Below are positions 1 to 10,908 of a DNA stretch of 64,000 nt, piece by piece (the stretch's first letter is position 1; the number at the start of each line of letters is the position of its first letter). The DNA is taken from positions 6,200,001 to 6,264,000 of the forward strand of contig NC_049561.1 of the NCBI RefSeq assembly GCF_013368755.1. Reading direction: 5' to 3'. Source of the stretch: Talaromyces rugulosus (Eukaryota > Ascomycota > Eurotiomycetes > Eurotiales > Trichocomaceae). The translations under genes were made by a program, and so were the position numbers. Below the pieces are notes generated by a model. That model ran no database searches and was not told the DNA's origin. It saw nothing but the letters and a program-made list of their open reading frames with translations.

Positions 1-418
1 GTTAATGGTATCGCCCTACAAAGCAATATTCACGGGTCTACCTTGAACTGGAACGGATACTGGTATACGCCCGGCGCAAACGTAAATGCGGCATTTGGCG
101 AGCTATGCTGGGCGACATCTGGCCTTGGAAAGACAGAATTCACTCTGTAAAGAATCTGAAACGATAAAAGTTAGCAAATCTTTCTAACTAAAGAGATCTC
201 TGTGGTCTATTCACCTTGTGAACCTCCAGCTCGTTTCTCCTCTTGTCCCGCTCATCTCGTGGGCGCGAGAGCCGCGTGCGACTCTCACCCTCAAGTTTGA
301 CGTGTATGGCACTGATCGAGGTTTCCGATCCCAGCTTCAAGACAATCTTCCCAGTGATGTGGTCTAGATTCGTGAAATGACTGTGCGGCTTGTCGAGCTG
401 GATTACCGCGGTGGCCAT
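1..418 (-). CDS. Arrestin-like N-terminal domain protein, 5' part only
   Basis: The gene starts at 418 and leaves the window on the left. Exon 1 (215-418, 68 codons, phase 0) begins MATAVIQLDKPHSHFTNL and continues into the beta-strand pattern of arrestin folds (HITGKIVLKL, then ISAIHVKLEGES). A 59-nt intron (156-214) precedes exon 2 (42-155, 38 codons), which ends in VYQYPFQFK. That is the typical arrestin edge motif in which a proline-aromatic strand follows a short loop. A GTAGAC donor follows at 41. Fungal arrestin-like proteins usually act as adaptors for ubiquitin ligases or in pH and nutrient signalling; which one this is cannot be told from about 106 residues. The next exon is not resolved: reading straight on meets a TGA within four codons, so a further intron is assumed. 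Confidence 0.75.
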
Positions 419-1169
419 GGCGGGGCGAGGGTCGACAGCTTAGATTGAGGGTGAAGGGCGCTCCGGGAGGAACGCATTTACGTGCAGCACTCTTGAAAAG
501 AAACAAAGCAATGGCGCTGGAAATAGGACGTGCAAGGTATGCGACCCTGTTTTGTGTATAAGTAACAATGACGTTGGCGAGTTTGCTGTTGAAATATACC
601 AACCGAAGCCTCACCATCACATAGGCGCTAGAGCGTAATAGGCTTAGGGCATATAGGGTAGCCAAGACTCCAGATGTCAGTCTTACTGTCTTACAGTTAA
701 TTTTATACTACACGAATAATTTCGAATATAAATATTTTAGAACTGGGTGAAAGTAGGAACTGGGCTAATACCGAATCGCAAACTCAAATGGATTCCTGCT
801 CAAGCGTACGTACATCATTGCAAAGCTCTAGAGAGACTGCATACAAGAGATTCGCAACCGGAAGAACCCATCTCCGAAGCCAATGCATACAGTAAATTCA
901 GCTAGTGCGAATTAGTAGGCATAATCCCCAACACTACAACTACCTGCCTGATTCTCTGATATTGAGATAGAAATATATCTATATGTAAAACCCACTGGAC
1001 AGATCATCAAGCAGCCAATCGAACAAGAAATCCCAAAGTCCGGTGCCGCACACAAATTCATCTGGAATAGCTGCTTAGTCAACCACATCCGCCACAATAA
1101 GTCCTTCTGTCTCGAGCGTGCTTGCCGAATTTAATTATCAATAATGATAGCAGCCTGACTCTCTCCAAG
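419..1169. other. Intergenic gap between divergent genes
   Basis: This is the shared 5' region of the arrestin-like gene (leftward) and the Zn2Cys6 gene (rightward). I see no coding signal. A near-match to the CGTATTCGG motif of the left arm, CCGAATCG, lies at 771-778, about 390 bp upstream of the regulator start. Confidence 0.6.
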
Positions 1170-2397
1170 ATGGATGGTGCGAGGCCACGGCGAGCGCACG
1201 CTAAATCCAGAAATGGCTGCCAGTGTTGCAAAGCGCGCAAGGTGAAGGTAGGCAAGCCCATTCAACGCAATGCAAAGCTTTCGGAACCTAACCAACACGA
1301 TGTTAAAGTGTGATGAAACGAGACCAAACTGCAAAAATTGTATCAAGCATGGAATTCAGTGTTCTTTTGTCAAGGAGGCACCCTACACGAGGGTCATGGC
1401 CTCACCATCGGCGGGCACTCGGCAAATGGATTATTCTCCGTCTGCCAGTATCAACTCACTCAATGCTCCCTTGGTAGATGACCTTGTTAGTCCAGCAATG
1501 GGCTTAGCTGAAATGGAATTGCTCCATCATTACTCAACCTCAACGTGCTATACCATATCTCGCCTTCCAATGCTCCAAACAGTATGGCGCATCAGAGTTC
1601 CCCAGTTTGGATTCTCTTCTCCCTTTGTCCTTCGCGGTATTCTTGCTCTCTCAGCGCTACATATGGCTCATCTGAAACCGGAACGTCATGCACAATACGT
1701 TGCGCAGGCCGAGTTTCACCACAACCTGGCCCTGCAGATGGTCTCTACGATTATGCCCAGCATCAATGAGGAAAATGGCCCGGCTATATACTTGTTTTCA
1801 ACAATCACATCTATCGTCTCTTGTGCAAAGCCACGATTGCCAGACGACTTCTGGGTAATAGACGACAGAGACATTGAATGGCTGTCATTGTTCCGAGGGA
1901 CACGGTTTATTATTGCTGCAGCAGAGAAAACGATCAAAACCGGAGCCCTGGAGCCAATTTTCAAGAATGGCCAGCGTAGGAGTCATGCACGGAACACCAG
2001 ATCGACTGCCAACTTGACATATCTGGATGATCTTCGACAGCTCCTCAGAAACAGTGTGGCAGATGCAAAGGAATTGAACTGTTACTTTGATGCCGTTAAT
2101 GATATGGGTAAATCATTCGCGACTGTGGAAGAAGAGGGTTCTCAAAATTGCCAGACGGCCGATGTGTTTGTCTGGCTATTGCAGATTTCGGATGATTATT
2201 TACTCCTCCTTCACCAACGAAAACCCGAAGCCTTGGTTATATTCTCATACTTTTGCGTGATCACCCACGAACTGGAATGGGCGTGGTGGATGCAAGGATT
2301 GAGTATTCACCTGATCCGTGGAATCTACTCTTATCTGGACGAGGAGTACCGCTGTTGGTTACAGTGGCCGATGGAGCAACTAGGCTGGGTCCCATAA
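1170..2397 (+). CDS. Zn2Cys6 fungal transcription factor
   Basis: There are two exons, 1170-1247 and 1309-2397, split by a 61-nt intron inside the zinc cluster, giving 388 residues. The binuclear cluster reads C-QCC, basic KARKVK, then CDETRPNCKNC and a final C in GIQCSF; it uses six cysteines and starts near residue 17. The splice is fixed because only it joins the two cluster halves in frame. The rest matches the C6 regulators related to Upc2 (fungal_trans_2/DUF3468 type), with the helical block FVLRGILALSALHMAHL and the typical end WPMEQLGWVP, so the protein looks complete. ATG 1170 is the first in-frame ATG. It is expected to be nuclear and to bind CGG triplets. It may control the genes at 2.9-10.2 kb, whose flanks share a CGG-containing motif; that link is inference. 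Confidence 0.88.
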
Positions 2398-2981
2398 TCC
2401 GATTAAAGTTAGACAACGCTTGCATATCGAGGTATAGCCTTGTGTTGTTGTTGTTTGTTTTGCTGGAAACTAAACATGAATTTATATGGGAATTCAAAGA
2501 GATTGTGAGTTCGTAAATAAATGAATTCAGAAAAAAGAGCTTCTAACAACGAGCTTAATTTGCAATAATGTTCTTCATTTCAGTGGTCTGGAGAATCTAC
2601 TTTTAGATCGTCTATTTAAAGAAATTACATAAGGCTACTAAAGCAGTACAGCCTGTCGCTCTTCCGGGTTGGTTCTTCTATTGCTTCAAAGGAGGTCATC
2701 GGGATCTTATGCGTCTTATAAAGGCCGAATCAGTCCGTGGGATGACAATTACCGAGGAAAGACATGACCTTATTGAGGGACTAAAATAATATCCATTGAT
2801 AGAGTATTTGAACGTTCAGTATTATTCTCGAACCGCAATATGAACAAAAAAAAAGATGACGAAGGAAGTTTCCAAAAAATAGCCAAGTAAACCCATGTGT
2901 GAAACAAAATCTAGTATAAAAAAAACCTATTCAATCAAGCCTTTCTCCTTTTCTTCCTTTATTTGAGACTAGAGTCGCTAC
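2398..2981. other. Convergent 3' gap
   Basis: AT-rich sequence between the 3' ends of the regulator and the RTA1 gene. Nothing recognisable apart from short A-tracts. Confidence 0.6.
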
Positions 2982-3977
2982 TTAAACTGTCTCTCCGCGC
3001 GGGAGCTCGCTCTTGGACTCAGTTGTGCCGAGTCGCTGGTCGATTCGCAGAACAATAGATGGATGGAACACATTCATCACTAACATCACCAGGAACATCA
3101 TGGCAGAATCAAAAACGTAAAGGAACACCTCGTTGCTAATCACATAGCCACTGTTACCTTGGGTGAATTCAATGACACGATAAATAGATCGAACCAGAAT
3201 CAACACACTAACAGTGTAGAGTGCGAACAAAAGTCCTCGCCAATCTCGCGGAATAAGTCCACCAATGTCTATCAAGTTCTCGGATTGATGAGTGGGTGAC
3301 CGAACGATTCTGTAGTGGAAGAGCATAGAGGTAATCAGAAAAGCTCCAAAGAAGACAAGCTGTACGCAGAGTCCGGCGACAATGATCCACTGGCCAGCCA
3401 CCAGGGCTTTTGCAGATCCAGATCCACTACTCATAACACCACCACCTGAGAAATATAATAGTTAATATTATATAGCAAAATAAAATGAAAGGAAGGCTTA
3501 TGTTTTCGTACTCACCTGCGCCTTGCAGAATAAAGGATAGCACATCTCCAAAGACAAATATTTTGGTCATATATCGAACAGGCACATAGCTCAAATGGTC
3601 TCCATGTAGAAATGTGATGACCCTTCCCAGAACCATGTAAATTGATGCAGCGTAAAGGGTCGGTGCCAACAAGATGAGTAGAGTCTGCATGGCGTAGAGA
3701 GTAGTCGAAGTTGTGTGAAAATGAGAGACAGCACGGGCTGCATAACCGATGATCTGGACTGCGTTGAAATCAGTATATGGAAAATTTAAGGTCATTATAG
3801 AAATGTGAGCTCACATATTCCCCCAACAATAAAGGGATTGAAGTACTTGGCGCAAGTGCGGATCCGCTGATATAGGTGGAAGGTAGTGGTCAAGGCGAAT
3901 AATGCAACGAATATTACTGCGCATACAAGATTGGGTGTGTACTGGTAGAGCACATAGTCACTGTTGGAGGATCCCAT
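2982..3977 (-). CDS. RTA1-like seven-helix membrane protein
   Basis: Three exons (3815-3977, 3516-3758, 2982-3445; introns 56 and 70 nt) give 289 residues. Seven hydrophobic segments are visible. Family hallmarks include an N-terminal YQYTPNL-type start, GYAARA after intron 1, LAPTLYAASIYMVLGR, MTKIFVFGDV, the glycine run GGGVMSSGS at intron 2, and LILVRSIYRVIE. The RTA1/RTM1 family is made of fungal plasma-membrane or vacuolar proteins linked to resistance to toxic lipophilic compounds and to lipid translocation. A second member with the same exon layout lies at 31798-32800. A CGTATTCGG motif lies 234 bp upstream of the start. An export or self-protection role for a pathway in this arm is inference. 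Confidence 0.9.
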
Positions 3978-5884
3978 GATGAAAAGATAGAATGCTCAAG
4001 ATTTTGATCTCTAAATACTGTCTTGTTGTGCTGACGTTGGAAGGGAAGACTTGGGTTGTCGCTTTCAGAAGGATTGGAATCAACTCAAATATATACTAAT
4101 GAAGTACACAGGCTGGACATTATGAAAAGCTTTGCTGAAAATCCCAAAGTGAAGTGATCAGTCTTTAGGCAACATTGATATTGAGAGATAGGGCTCTCGT
4201 ACTCGGCTTTCGTATTCGGGACTTGCATGAAGTGGCGTATTTAACCTTAATCGTAAAGAACTGTGCCACCGCCACTATTAACAAGGTTTTCGGTAATAAA
4301 ATACTGATTTTGTATACACTCCTATATATAGATTAGAAAGCTATATGAAAAATCCGTTTTGTTTGTTTATTATATAGGAGCTTATACAGAGTGAGCGTTC
4401 TATATTGAGATGAAAACCTTATTGAGCCACCCAAAGTATGGTTATAGCTTGGCCAATAAAGTACCTTTTCGATGTTTCAAGCCTTGGAAATACAAAGGGG
4501 GCTTGTACCAAGCTTAAAAAAAAAATTTTAACTTTTCTTCGCTTTTCGTTTTGGAAAAGGGTTGCCTAAACAGCTATGAATTGACATGCCTGATTGTGTC
4601 ACTCATCGGTAATTGACTCAGATATGGGTCAAGACTAGGGACCTGAAAATTTTTCTTCATCCACACAAAACCATAATTCTTCTGATATCGAGCGGCGATT
4701 ATCCAGACTTATCGAGGAGGTCCGCGAGCGGTTATCTATCTACCATCTCATTAAGTAGCGGAAATATCTAAATAATTTCAATTCCTTGGAGCAGGATGAG
4801 AAATGAATTCTCTTGCATTCCACGTAGTTTAATATTTACACCACATTAATAGTCCTTCGGTGCGTTATTACCCAATACAAGTTCAAAATATTCTCTGCCA
4901 AAAAATATAGATTCCCTCATACTCTTATAAATTGCATATAACATTGGCCGTTATGGTTTATTTTGCCATTAAGCACGTAATGAAATAATCATCCAGAAAA
5001 GGTCTTATACCATATACACAAAAAACATTCTCAAAAAAATCCAAAGTAAACATGACAACATTTGAAGTTTTCACAGCCGAGAGATGAAATCCTTTTATTC
5101 CTGACATGTCATAAAATATTTTCAGTACATGTTCTAGGAACCTGTTAGCTTTGCATTCATTGCGTTTTGATCGCATTTGGCGACCAAGTCATAAAAGAGA
5201 TGCAGGCATTTCTCAAAAGCTAGAAATTGTTTCCTTTGAGATAGTGATAGGAAATTTGGCGAATCAGCTTCTTTCTCTGGTAATTAATTAAACTGGTAAC
5301 TTCTGCGATTCTGAGACATAAATAATATCAAGGCTCCGCATGGACGATTGCGGCGGTATATGCTAGGTTACCTGGTATGTAGTTCCTGTAACCAAAACTA
5401 ACCGTAGCCCTTGTGCCTACCCGGCACTGTTTTTCTTGTAGGTATCCATGGCGAGCGACTTTATGACTTTGAGGATCCTAGGATAATTTTGTGCGTATGT
5501 ATCAAGGCAAACGACGCATGGTTTTTCTTCAATGTAGACAGGATATTGTGAATAGTGTATGATGTATGTTTCAAAAGAAAGCAGTATCGGATGTTGGTCT
5601 CAGGATGTCATCACAGATGAGGACTACGATGCTTCTTACACATAAAACTCAATAGCCGGGCTGATTTCGGCGAGACAAGAGATCCTCCGGGTTAATGATG
5701 GCGAAATGCATGTGTCTGCCTAGCCAAATAGGAACGTCGCTCTGCCAGAAAAATGCAGGAATCCTCCTTTGCGGTCAAAGTCGTTCTATGCCTGTCTGCT
5801 GTCCTAGATCGTCGATTGTTTTTTTGTTCTATTATGCCTCTAAAGTTAGCTAGTATTATAACCAATGCAGTATCCGGTGAACAT
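3978..5884. other. Long AT-rich gene-free stretch
   Basis: About 1.9 kb with no convincing gene on either strand; only short out-of-context open frames. The CGTATTCGGG motif at 4211-4220 is the only item of note. Confidence 0.55.
4211..4219. promoter_or_regulatory. CGTATTCGG motif upstream of RTA1 gene
   Basis: Exact 9-mer CGTATTCGG, 234 bp upstream of the RTA1 start codon at 3977. The same 9-mer occurs as inverted pairs at 6444-6482 and 10390-10424. Function as a regulator site is inferred from position and repetition only. Confidence 0.35.
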
Positions 5885-6122
5885 TCATACATCTGATTTT
5901 GTCCTGTCTTTCTTCATCCGAGACATCTTCAATGCCTCAAGCGATTGCACGTACATCCGTGACTGGTTTCTCGCGCGGACCTGCTGCATATAGAGCCTCT
6001 GTTCACCACTTATCGGTTTTATATCCGACTCTTCTGCGAAACCAAACATTCGCGCAATTACGAACCCGATGGTAGCGACAGCTCCGGCCGAGACAATGGC
6101 GATGACAACGATCAGGCTCGGG
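5885..6122 (-). CDS. Small single-pass membrane protein, terminal exon
   Basis: This is an open frame of 78 codons ending in TGA at 5885-5887. It has one clear membrane helix (PSLIVVIAIVSAGAVATIGF) followed by a charged tail with EQRLYMQQVRARN and many Arg/Lys and Met residues. This helix-plus-YM-x-x-VRxRN layout is, from memory, found in a family of short uncharacterised fungal membrane proteins. The exon starts after a CATCAG acceptor in phase 2, so a first exon is missing. One candidate is the ATG-TCC-ATT stretch near 6260, which joins in frame but would need a weak GTTTTT donor. The function is unknown. A decayed gene is possible. Confidence 0.5.
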
Positions 6123-7350
6123 CTGATGGTTGTTATTTTTCATTGATTATATGGCAATATAGCCAGGTGTTCATATAAATGAAGAGGAAAGAAAGTAAGT
6201 CGAGGTGCGATCCAAAAAAAGAAAAAAAAAAGAAAAAAAAACAGAGGTAGATGAGTATCCTGAATGGACATGAAAGGTCCCTTTGTTAATCCATGAAAAG
6301 AATCCAATCTCGTATTCGAATTATGAATTTAATATTCATGTATGTCAGTCGATATACCTAGAGTGAAGTGAAATTTCAGTTATCCAAAAAATAAGAGAGA
6401 AAGGAAGAAAAGAGTTCTCTTGTTTCGAGAGATATGCATAACTCGTATTCGGGTACGGAACTGGTCGTGTTTTCCGAATACGAATTCAGATTTAGGATAT
6501 GGTACAGAACCATCTGGACCACTCATTACATTCGGCAGGTGCTACGAATTACAAGAACACCAGAGGCAGTTAACAGAAATGAATTCTTGGGAACTAATAG
6601 CCCGTACCCAACACACGGATTCATCGAGCTGGCAAGATTCACAGAGCGGTGGCTAATTATTCTGTGTCTGAAACAAACGAAACTATTTTTAATCTGATTT
6701 TAATAGTATCCTCATCGAGTTTATCAGCTATGAAGGACACTAGCGTTCGGGGTAGCTTACAGAAGCTTCTCCTCTAGAATATACCCGTAGTTACCCCTGA
6801 CTGGACCTCAATTACAAGAAATTCAAGCAGCAGAGACCTCGCCTTGCCTGTTTGCCTAGAAAGGCAGTACAAGTAGGTACAGTGGGGCTCACCATTTTTA
6901 AGCTTGTGTGGGGCTACGTAATAAATGTTTAACAGTTTAATATGTGCACGGGCTGTCGTACTCGTACTCGGGTTAATGTTGGAGTGATCGTCAGAGTGAT
7001 ACCCTAAACGCGTGTTCGGTTTTAACCAAACTATGGTAGTCACCAGGGAATAAATTGGTAATTAACTGCATTTCGAGCTTGGATCCAATGGTTTCAACTA
7101 ATCAATTGTTCCCAATTTTGTGGAAATTTCTTTAATATGGAACACTAGTTGAAGTTGAACCTCATCCCAGAATATATATAAGTTGAGCAAGAGCTCTTAC
7201 CTACGCACATCAATTGATAATTTCAGCAAGAAACATTGAATCATTTCGGGGTTGTTTTCCATCGAAGACAAGAGTTACTACGAAACATCTAGTAGTCCAC
7301 GTCTCACTCCCGAATTATCCGTCAAGCAATTATCTTCATCGAACTCGAGA
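6123..7350. other. Gap upstream of the FAD oxidase gene
   Basis: No gene recognised. It holds A-rich runs near 6210-6245, the inverted CGTATTCGG pair (6444-6482), a relaxed copy CGTATTCGAA at 6311, CGTACTCGGG at 6963, and a possible TATA element (TATATATAA) near 7173, about 175 bp before the start codon. Confidence 0.5.
6444..6482. repeat. Spaced inverted pair CGTATTCGG / CCGAATACG
   Basis: The left arm is CGTATTCGG (6444-6452) and the right arm CCGAATACG (6474-6482), with a 21-bp spacer. Each arm ends inward in a CGG/CCG triplet, the kind of half-site Zn2Cys6 dimers bind. It lies about 870 bp upstream of the FAD oxidase start. Confidence 0.5.
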
Positions 7351-9067
7351 ATGAGATACTTCCAGCAACTTCTGGCATTTGCCTCTATCGCCTGCATTGG
7401 GCATGCGTCGGCCCCAGATACCTTGGCTGGAACCTCTGTTATTACCTCCTTGGGAGCATCTAACCTTACAACCGGTGCCGCTTGCGCATGCAACAAACTC
7501 TGTGCCTTGTATTCGAACCTAGTCATATTCCCTAGCTCGGCAAATTACACGGAACAGGCAACCTACTATTGGGATGTCCGAGCTGACTTGAGCCCGGCCT
7601 GTATCTTCCTGCCTACAACGGCTAATGAAGTTGCTACAGCCGTGAAGCATTTAGTCCAATGCAATGCTCAATTCGCTGTCCGTGGTGGTGGGCACATGAA
7701 CGTAAGTAAAGTTTCGGAGAGACTATCGAATTCTACTAAATAAGTGAGCCTGTAGTTCCCCGGATCGAACAACATCGACGGTGGTGTCCTCTTGGGGTTT
7801 AATAATATGGCCAATTATCAGGTAAATGAGGACACAATTGATGTGGAACCAGGGATGACATGGTATGATGTGTACTCAGCTCTCGACCCGTATGGTCGAA
7901 CAGCCATCGGGGGTCGCCTGAAAACGATTGGAGTCCCTGGACTCACCCTCATTGGCGGGGTGTCTTACTTCATCAATAAATACGGCTTTGCTATGGACAA
8001 CGTTGTCAGTTATGAAGTGGTTCTTGGAGACGGTAGCCAGGTTACTACGGACTCTACGACTAACCCTGACCTTTTCTGGGCACTAAAAGGGGGTGGTAGC
8101 AACTTTGGAATCGTCACAAAGTTCAAGCTAAAGACATACTCTATGCCACACATCAGCACCACTATCCAAGTTTTCAATGAGAGTTCGACATATGCTTTCA
8201 CTAAAGCGGTCTGTGACTGGGCGCTGGCTGACAGTCAGAGCCCTGTTGCTGCCGGATCTGTGCTCACTATCACTTATAACGTCACAACCAAGGAGATGTC
8301 GCCAAGCCTTCTCGGTGTCCAGGCCGGAGTCAGCAACCCACCATCTGAATTCAAAAACTTCACTGCTATTCCTGGTGTCAGTAAAATTCACAATGTCACA
8401 ACTGGGAAACAGTGGGCCTCAACCCTCGACTCGCCTAAACAAATGTTCCGGTAAGTATTTTGAAGCCATTTGAACATATATTGAGCCATTCGTGTTAATA
8501 AATAACTCTTTCAATATGCAGGGTAATGTTTGCACACCACTCGATGATACCCGACGCGGATGTCCTCTACTCAATGATTGAGACATGGAAAAATGCAGTT
8601 GAGAAAATTTCTGATGTTCAAGGTCTTTACCCAACCTTTGTGGCCAATATCTCTCCAGCGAGCGCCGCTAGAGTGGCAAAAACAAACGGCATTGGTAACG
8701 TGTGGGGTCTTGATGATGAGCCTCTGATCTGTAAGGCAAACGTTTTATCCTCTAGGTGGCAGTTGAACAAGCAATACTGACACATCAAATTACAGGGTGG
8801 CAATTTAGCACGGGCTGGGACTTGCAGCAAGATGATCTTCGAGTAGAGGGCTGGGCTCGTCAATTAACCGAGCATCTACACGGATTGAATAAACATAAGG
8901 GTCTGGCTAGGGACTTTGTGTATATGGGAGACGCGGGCGAGTGGCAAGATCCGTTTGCAGGATTTGCCCCTGCTAATGTCCAGCGGATGAGGGAAATCAG
9001 AGCCGCGTATGACCCCAATGGAACCTTTTCAAAGCTGAATTGGGGTGGGTTTAAGCTTGGCTACTGA
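7351..9067 (+). CDS. Secreted FAD-linked oxidase, berberine-bridge type
   Basis: Four exons (7351-7701, 7756-8450, 8522-8730, 8796-9067) give 508 residues. ATG 7351 starts a signal peptide (MRYFQQLLAFASIACIGHASA). The FAD_binding_4 domain shows VRGGGHMN with His115, the usual 8-alpha-histidyl FAD ligand, then LTLIGGVSYF and FWALKGGGSNFGIVTKF. The BBE C-terminus appears as AAYDPNGTFSKLNWGGF. The second covalent FAD site of BBE enzymes, a Cys in a GGRC context, reads GGRLKTIG here (Leu172), so flavin is probably attached only through His115. Several N-glycosylation sequons fit secretion. Such enzymes oxidise sugars or alkaloid and other secondary-metabolite intermediates with oxygen. The neighbouring oxygenase gene is convergent with a 209-bp gap, which suggests a shared pathway. 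Confidence 0.9.
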
Positions 9068-9276
9068 GCGATATTGAGATATCCCCCAGTGAGTATAAAA
9101 TACTTATGGATAAAAACTGCAATTTTAGGTGAAACATGTCGATTCCCCTACTTCAAAGTAGTAGATAGACTCGTTAAGTTCTTGCTTGGAGGATTTATAT
9201 ACCTATAATAGCAAAACTCATGCCATAACTTGATCTCTCAAGTTCAATCCAAGCACCGCCAGACACTTAAATTCCG

Positions 9277-10173
9277 TCACTCAGCTACAAAAACAAACAT
9301 CTTGATCTCTATACTTTCCCTTGGCTCATCATCCACAAATTCTGGATCCACAAAGGCACTATGGGCCAATGTAACCCCGTAGCCTGCCTTACTATCAAAC
9401 TGCTTGAATATTAGCGGCTCCGAGGGCTGTTGCTCACTCATGTACAACCACTTGTGTTGATCACTATGAGCGACCTTGCCAAGTTCGTTCCATCCATTGG
9501 AATGTATGAAACGGTTTGCAATCCAATCTTCTTTCGGGTCAACAGATGCCCAATCACAGACAGCTAAGGGATCTTTAGTGGCCACCTTTAATGGCCGCCA
9601 GACATTGATAATATATACATGGCCTTTCTTGATTTCCGCCAACTCTACAGGATCTTTGATTATAGTCTCGAGATGATGCTCTGCCCCCACTCGAGTAAAG
9701 TCAGAATGTACGCTGAAAGCTGGCGCCCGGTTATCAGCTCGTTTGAATTCATCGGTCGCTTTGCAGCGAATGCGGTGAGCGATGAGAATGGTTTTGGCTG
9801 CACCAGTTCTGTTATCGTTAGTAATTAGGGTAAGAAGAATAGAAATTTGTTTGCAGGTAATATACAATTCTTCTACCAGCTTCTGCGTTGCTGGTACCAA
9901 TAAACGCTCGATTTCATTCTCACTCATCGATCTGTCAAAACCATGCACTTGGTGGCGAACATATTGGAAGCCGTTCTTCTGAAGCGTGTATTCGTCCTCG
10001 TGGTCACGAATATCGTGTATCAGCGACGTATGAGTCTCATCGTATCTGTCAAGCTCGGCGAATCTCCGCTCTCCGCCGGGAGTTGTAAAGTCGGTGGTTA
10101 CAGACTGCCCGGGAATACGCCTCCAATATGTCAAGGCAGCAACGACATCTCTCTTCCCAACGGTAGAAGCCAT
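9277..10173 (-). CDS. CmcJ/AsaB-type non-heme oxygenase-like protein
   Basis: Two exons (9866-10173, 9277-9808) are separated by a 57-nt intron that would also read through in frame. Removing it gives 279 residues and restores the family sequence EELTGAAKTILIAHRIR. Family marks are the N-terminal block RRFAELDRYDETHTSLIHDIR with DEYTLQKNGFQ, the H-S-D-F-T block (AFSVHSDFTRVGAEHH), and NVWRPLKVATKDPLAVCDW. Members include AsaB of aspergillic acid biosynthesis and CmcJ-like proteins, usually described as Fe(II)-linked hydroxylases or desaturases in secondary metabolism. The HSD motif and later histidines could bind iron. The substrate is unknown. The promoter side carries the second inverted CGTATTCGG pair 217 bp away. 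Confidence 0.85.
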   Translation of the reverse strand: MASTVGKRDVVAALTYWRRIPGQSVTTDFTTPGGERRFAELDRYDETHTSLIHDIRDHEDEYTLQKNGFQYVRHQVHGFDRSMSENEIERLLVPATQKLVEELYITCKQISILLTLITNDNRTGAAKTILIAHRIRCKATDEFKRADNRAPAFSVHSDFTRVGAEHHLETIIKDPVELAEIKKGHVYIINVWRPLKVATKDPLAVCDWASVDPKEDWIANRFIHSNGWNELGKVAHSDQHKWLYMSEQQPSEPLIFKQFDSKAGYGVTLAHSAFVDPEFVDDEPRESIEIKMFVFVAE

Positions 10174-10908
10174 TGTGTTTGTTGAACTAAAAAGGCAACA
10201 TCCTTGCTAGATATATCGTTCTCGCCTTAAATATTCCATGTAGCTAACTAGCATGAGCACCTATGTCGATCCTGATGACGGCGGGACTAATGCTAAAGAA
10301 ATTACGGAGTACGTACTCTGTACCATCTGCACTAAATAATAGCAAATCCTTTCCATTCTAGGAAGGTAGCCGACGTTTAGTCTTGAATTCGTATTCGGAA
10401 TGTTGGGGTTCAAACCCGAATACGAGAAGCACGCAAGTGCAGATCTGTCGACTACGTAATAATATATGTACGACCTTAACTAAATACCAAGCAATCCCCA
10501 CTAAGGTATCTTTAAAGTTTTTGGTACAGTGCAACTTTCAGGTCGATAAATGTTTACGCAGCTAGGATAAAGGGGTGATGTAATAGACCTTAAACCTCTT
10601 AAATCGCTTTTTGGGTCTGTTTATTGGACCTATCATGGGAGGAACATTATATGTTAATCGGATGCATGGCAGGAAATATATGTACAATTTGGTATGTTTC
10701 GTAGTTACAGGATTAAGTCATATCACAAGCCTTCTTTTGCTAACATATCTGGTTGGCCATATCGTCAGTCTCGATGCCGGCAATAATGGAACTGGTGAAG
10801 GACCTACCTGCGATATCCAAGTAGAATGCAATAGCATTAAATCTATGCCAGATTGTCTGTTAAACCAGCCCGTCTAGAGCAGTCTTTATTTTTTTTTAAA
10901 AAAAAAAC
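10174..10908. other. Gap with inverted motif pair and A/T tract
   Basis: This is the 5' flank of the oxygenase and the 3' flank of the lipase-like gene. It holds the inverted motif pair at 10390-10424 and a T-run followed by an A-run at about 10888-10906. No gene seen. Confidence 0.55.
10390..10424. repeat. Spaced inverted pair CGTATTCGG / CCGAATACG
   Basis: The left arm is at 10390-10398 and the right arm at 10416-10424, with a 17-bp spacer. Similarity extends outward (AATTCG against CGAGAA). It lies 217 bp upstream of the oxygenase start at 10173. The spacer contains GGGGTTCAAACCC, which mimics a tRNA T-arm but has no tRNA around it. Confidence 0.5.

Noticed and set aside
9809..9865. Read-through version of the CmcJ/AsaB-like protein (298 residues)
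   Set aside because: The 57-nt insert has GT and AG ends, is low in family similarity and interrupts a conserved block; splicing is preferred.
10395..10430. T-arm-like sequence GGGGTTCAAACCC suggesting a tRNA
   Set aside because: No acceptor stem, D-arm or anticodon arm can be drawn upstream; it is the spacer of the inverted motif pair.
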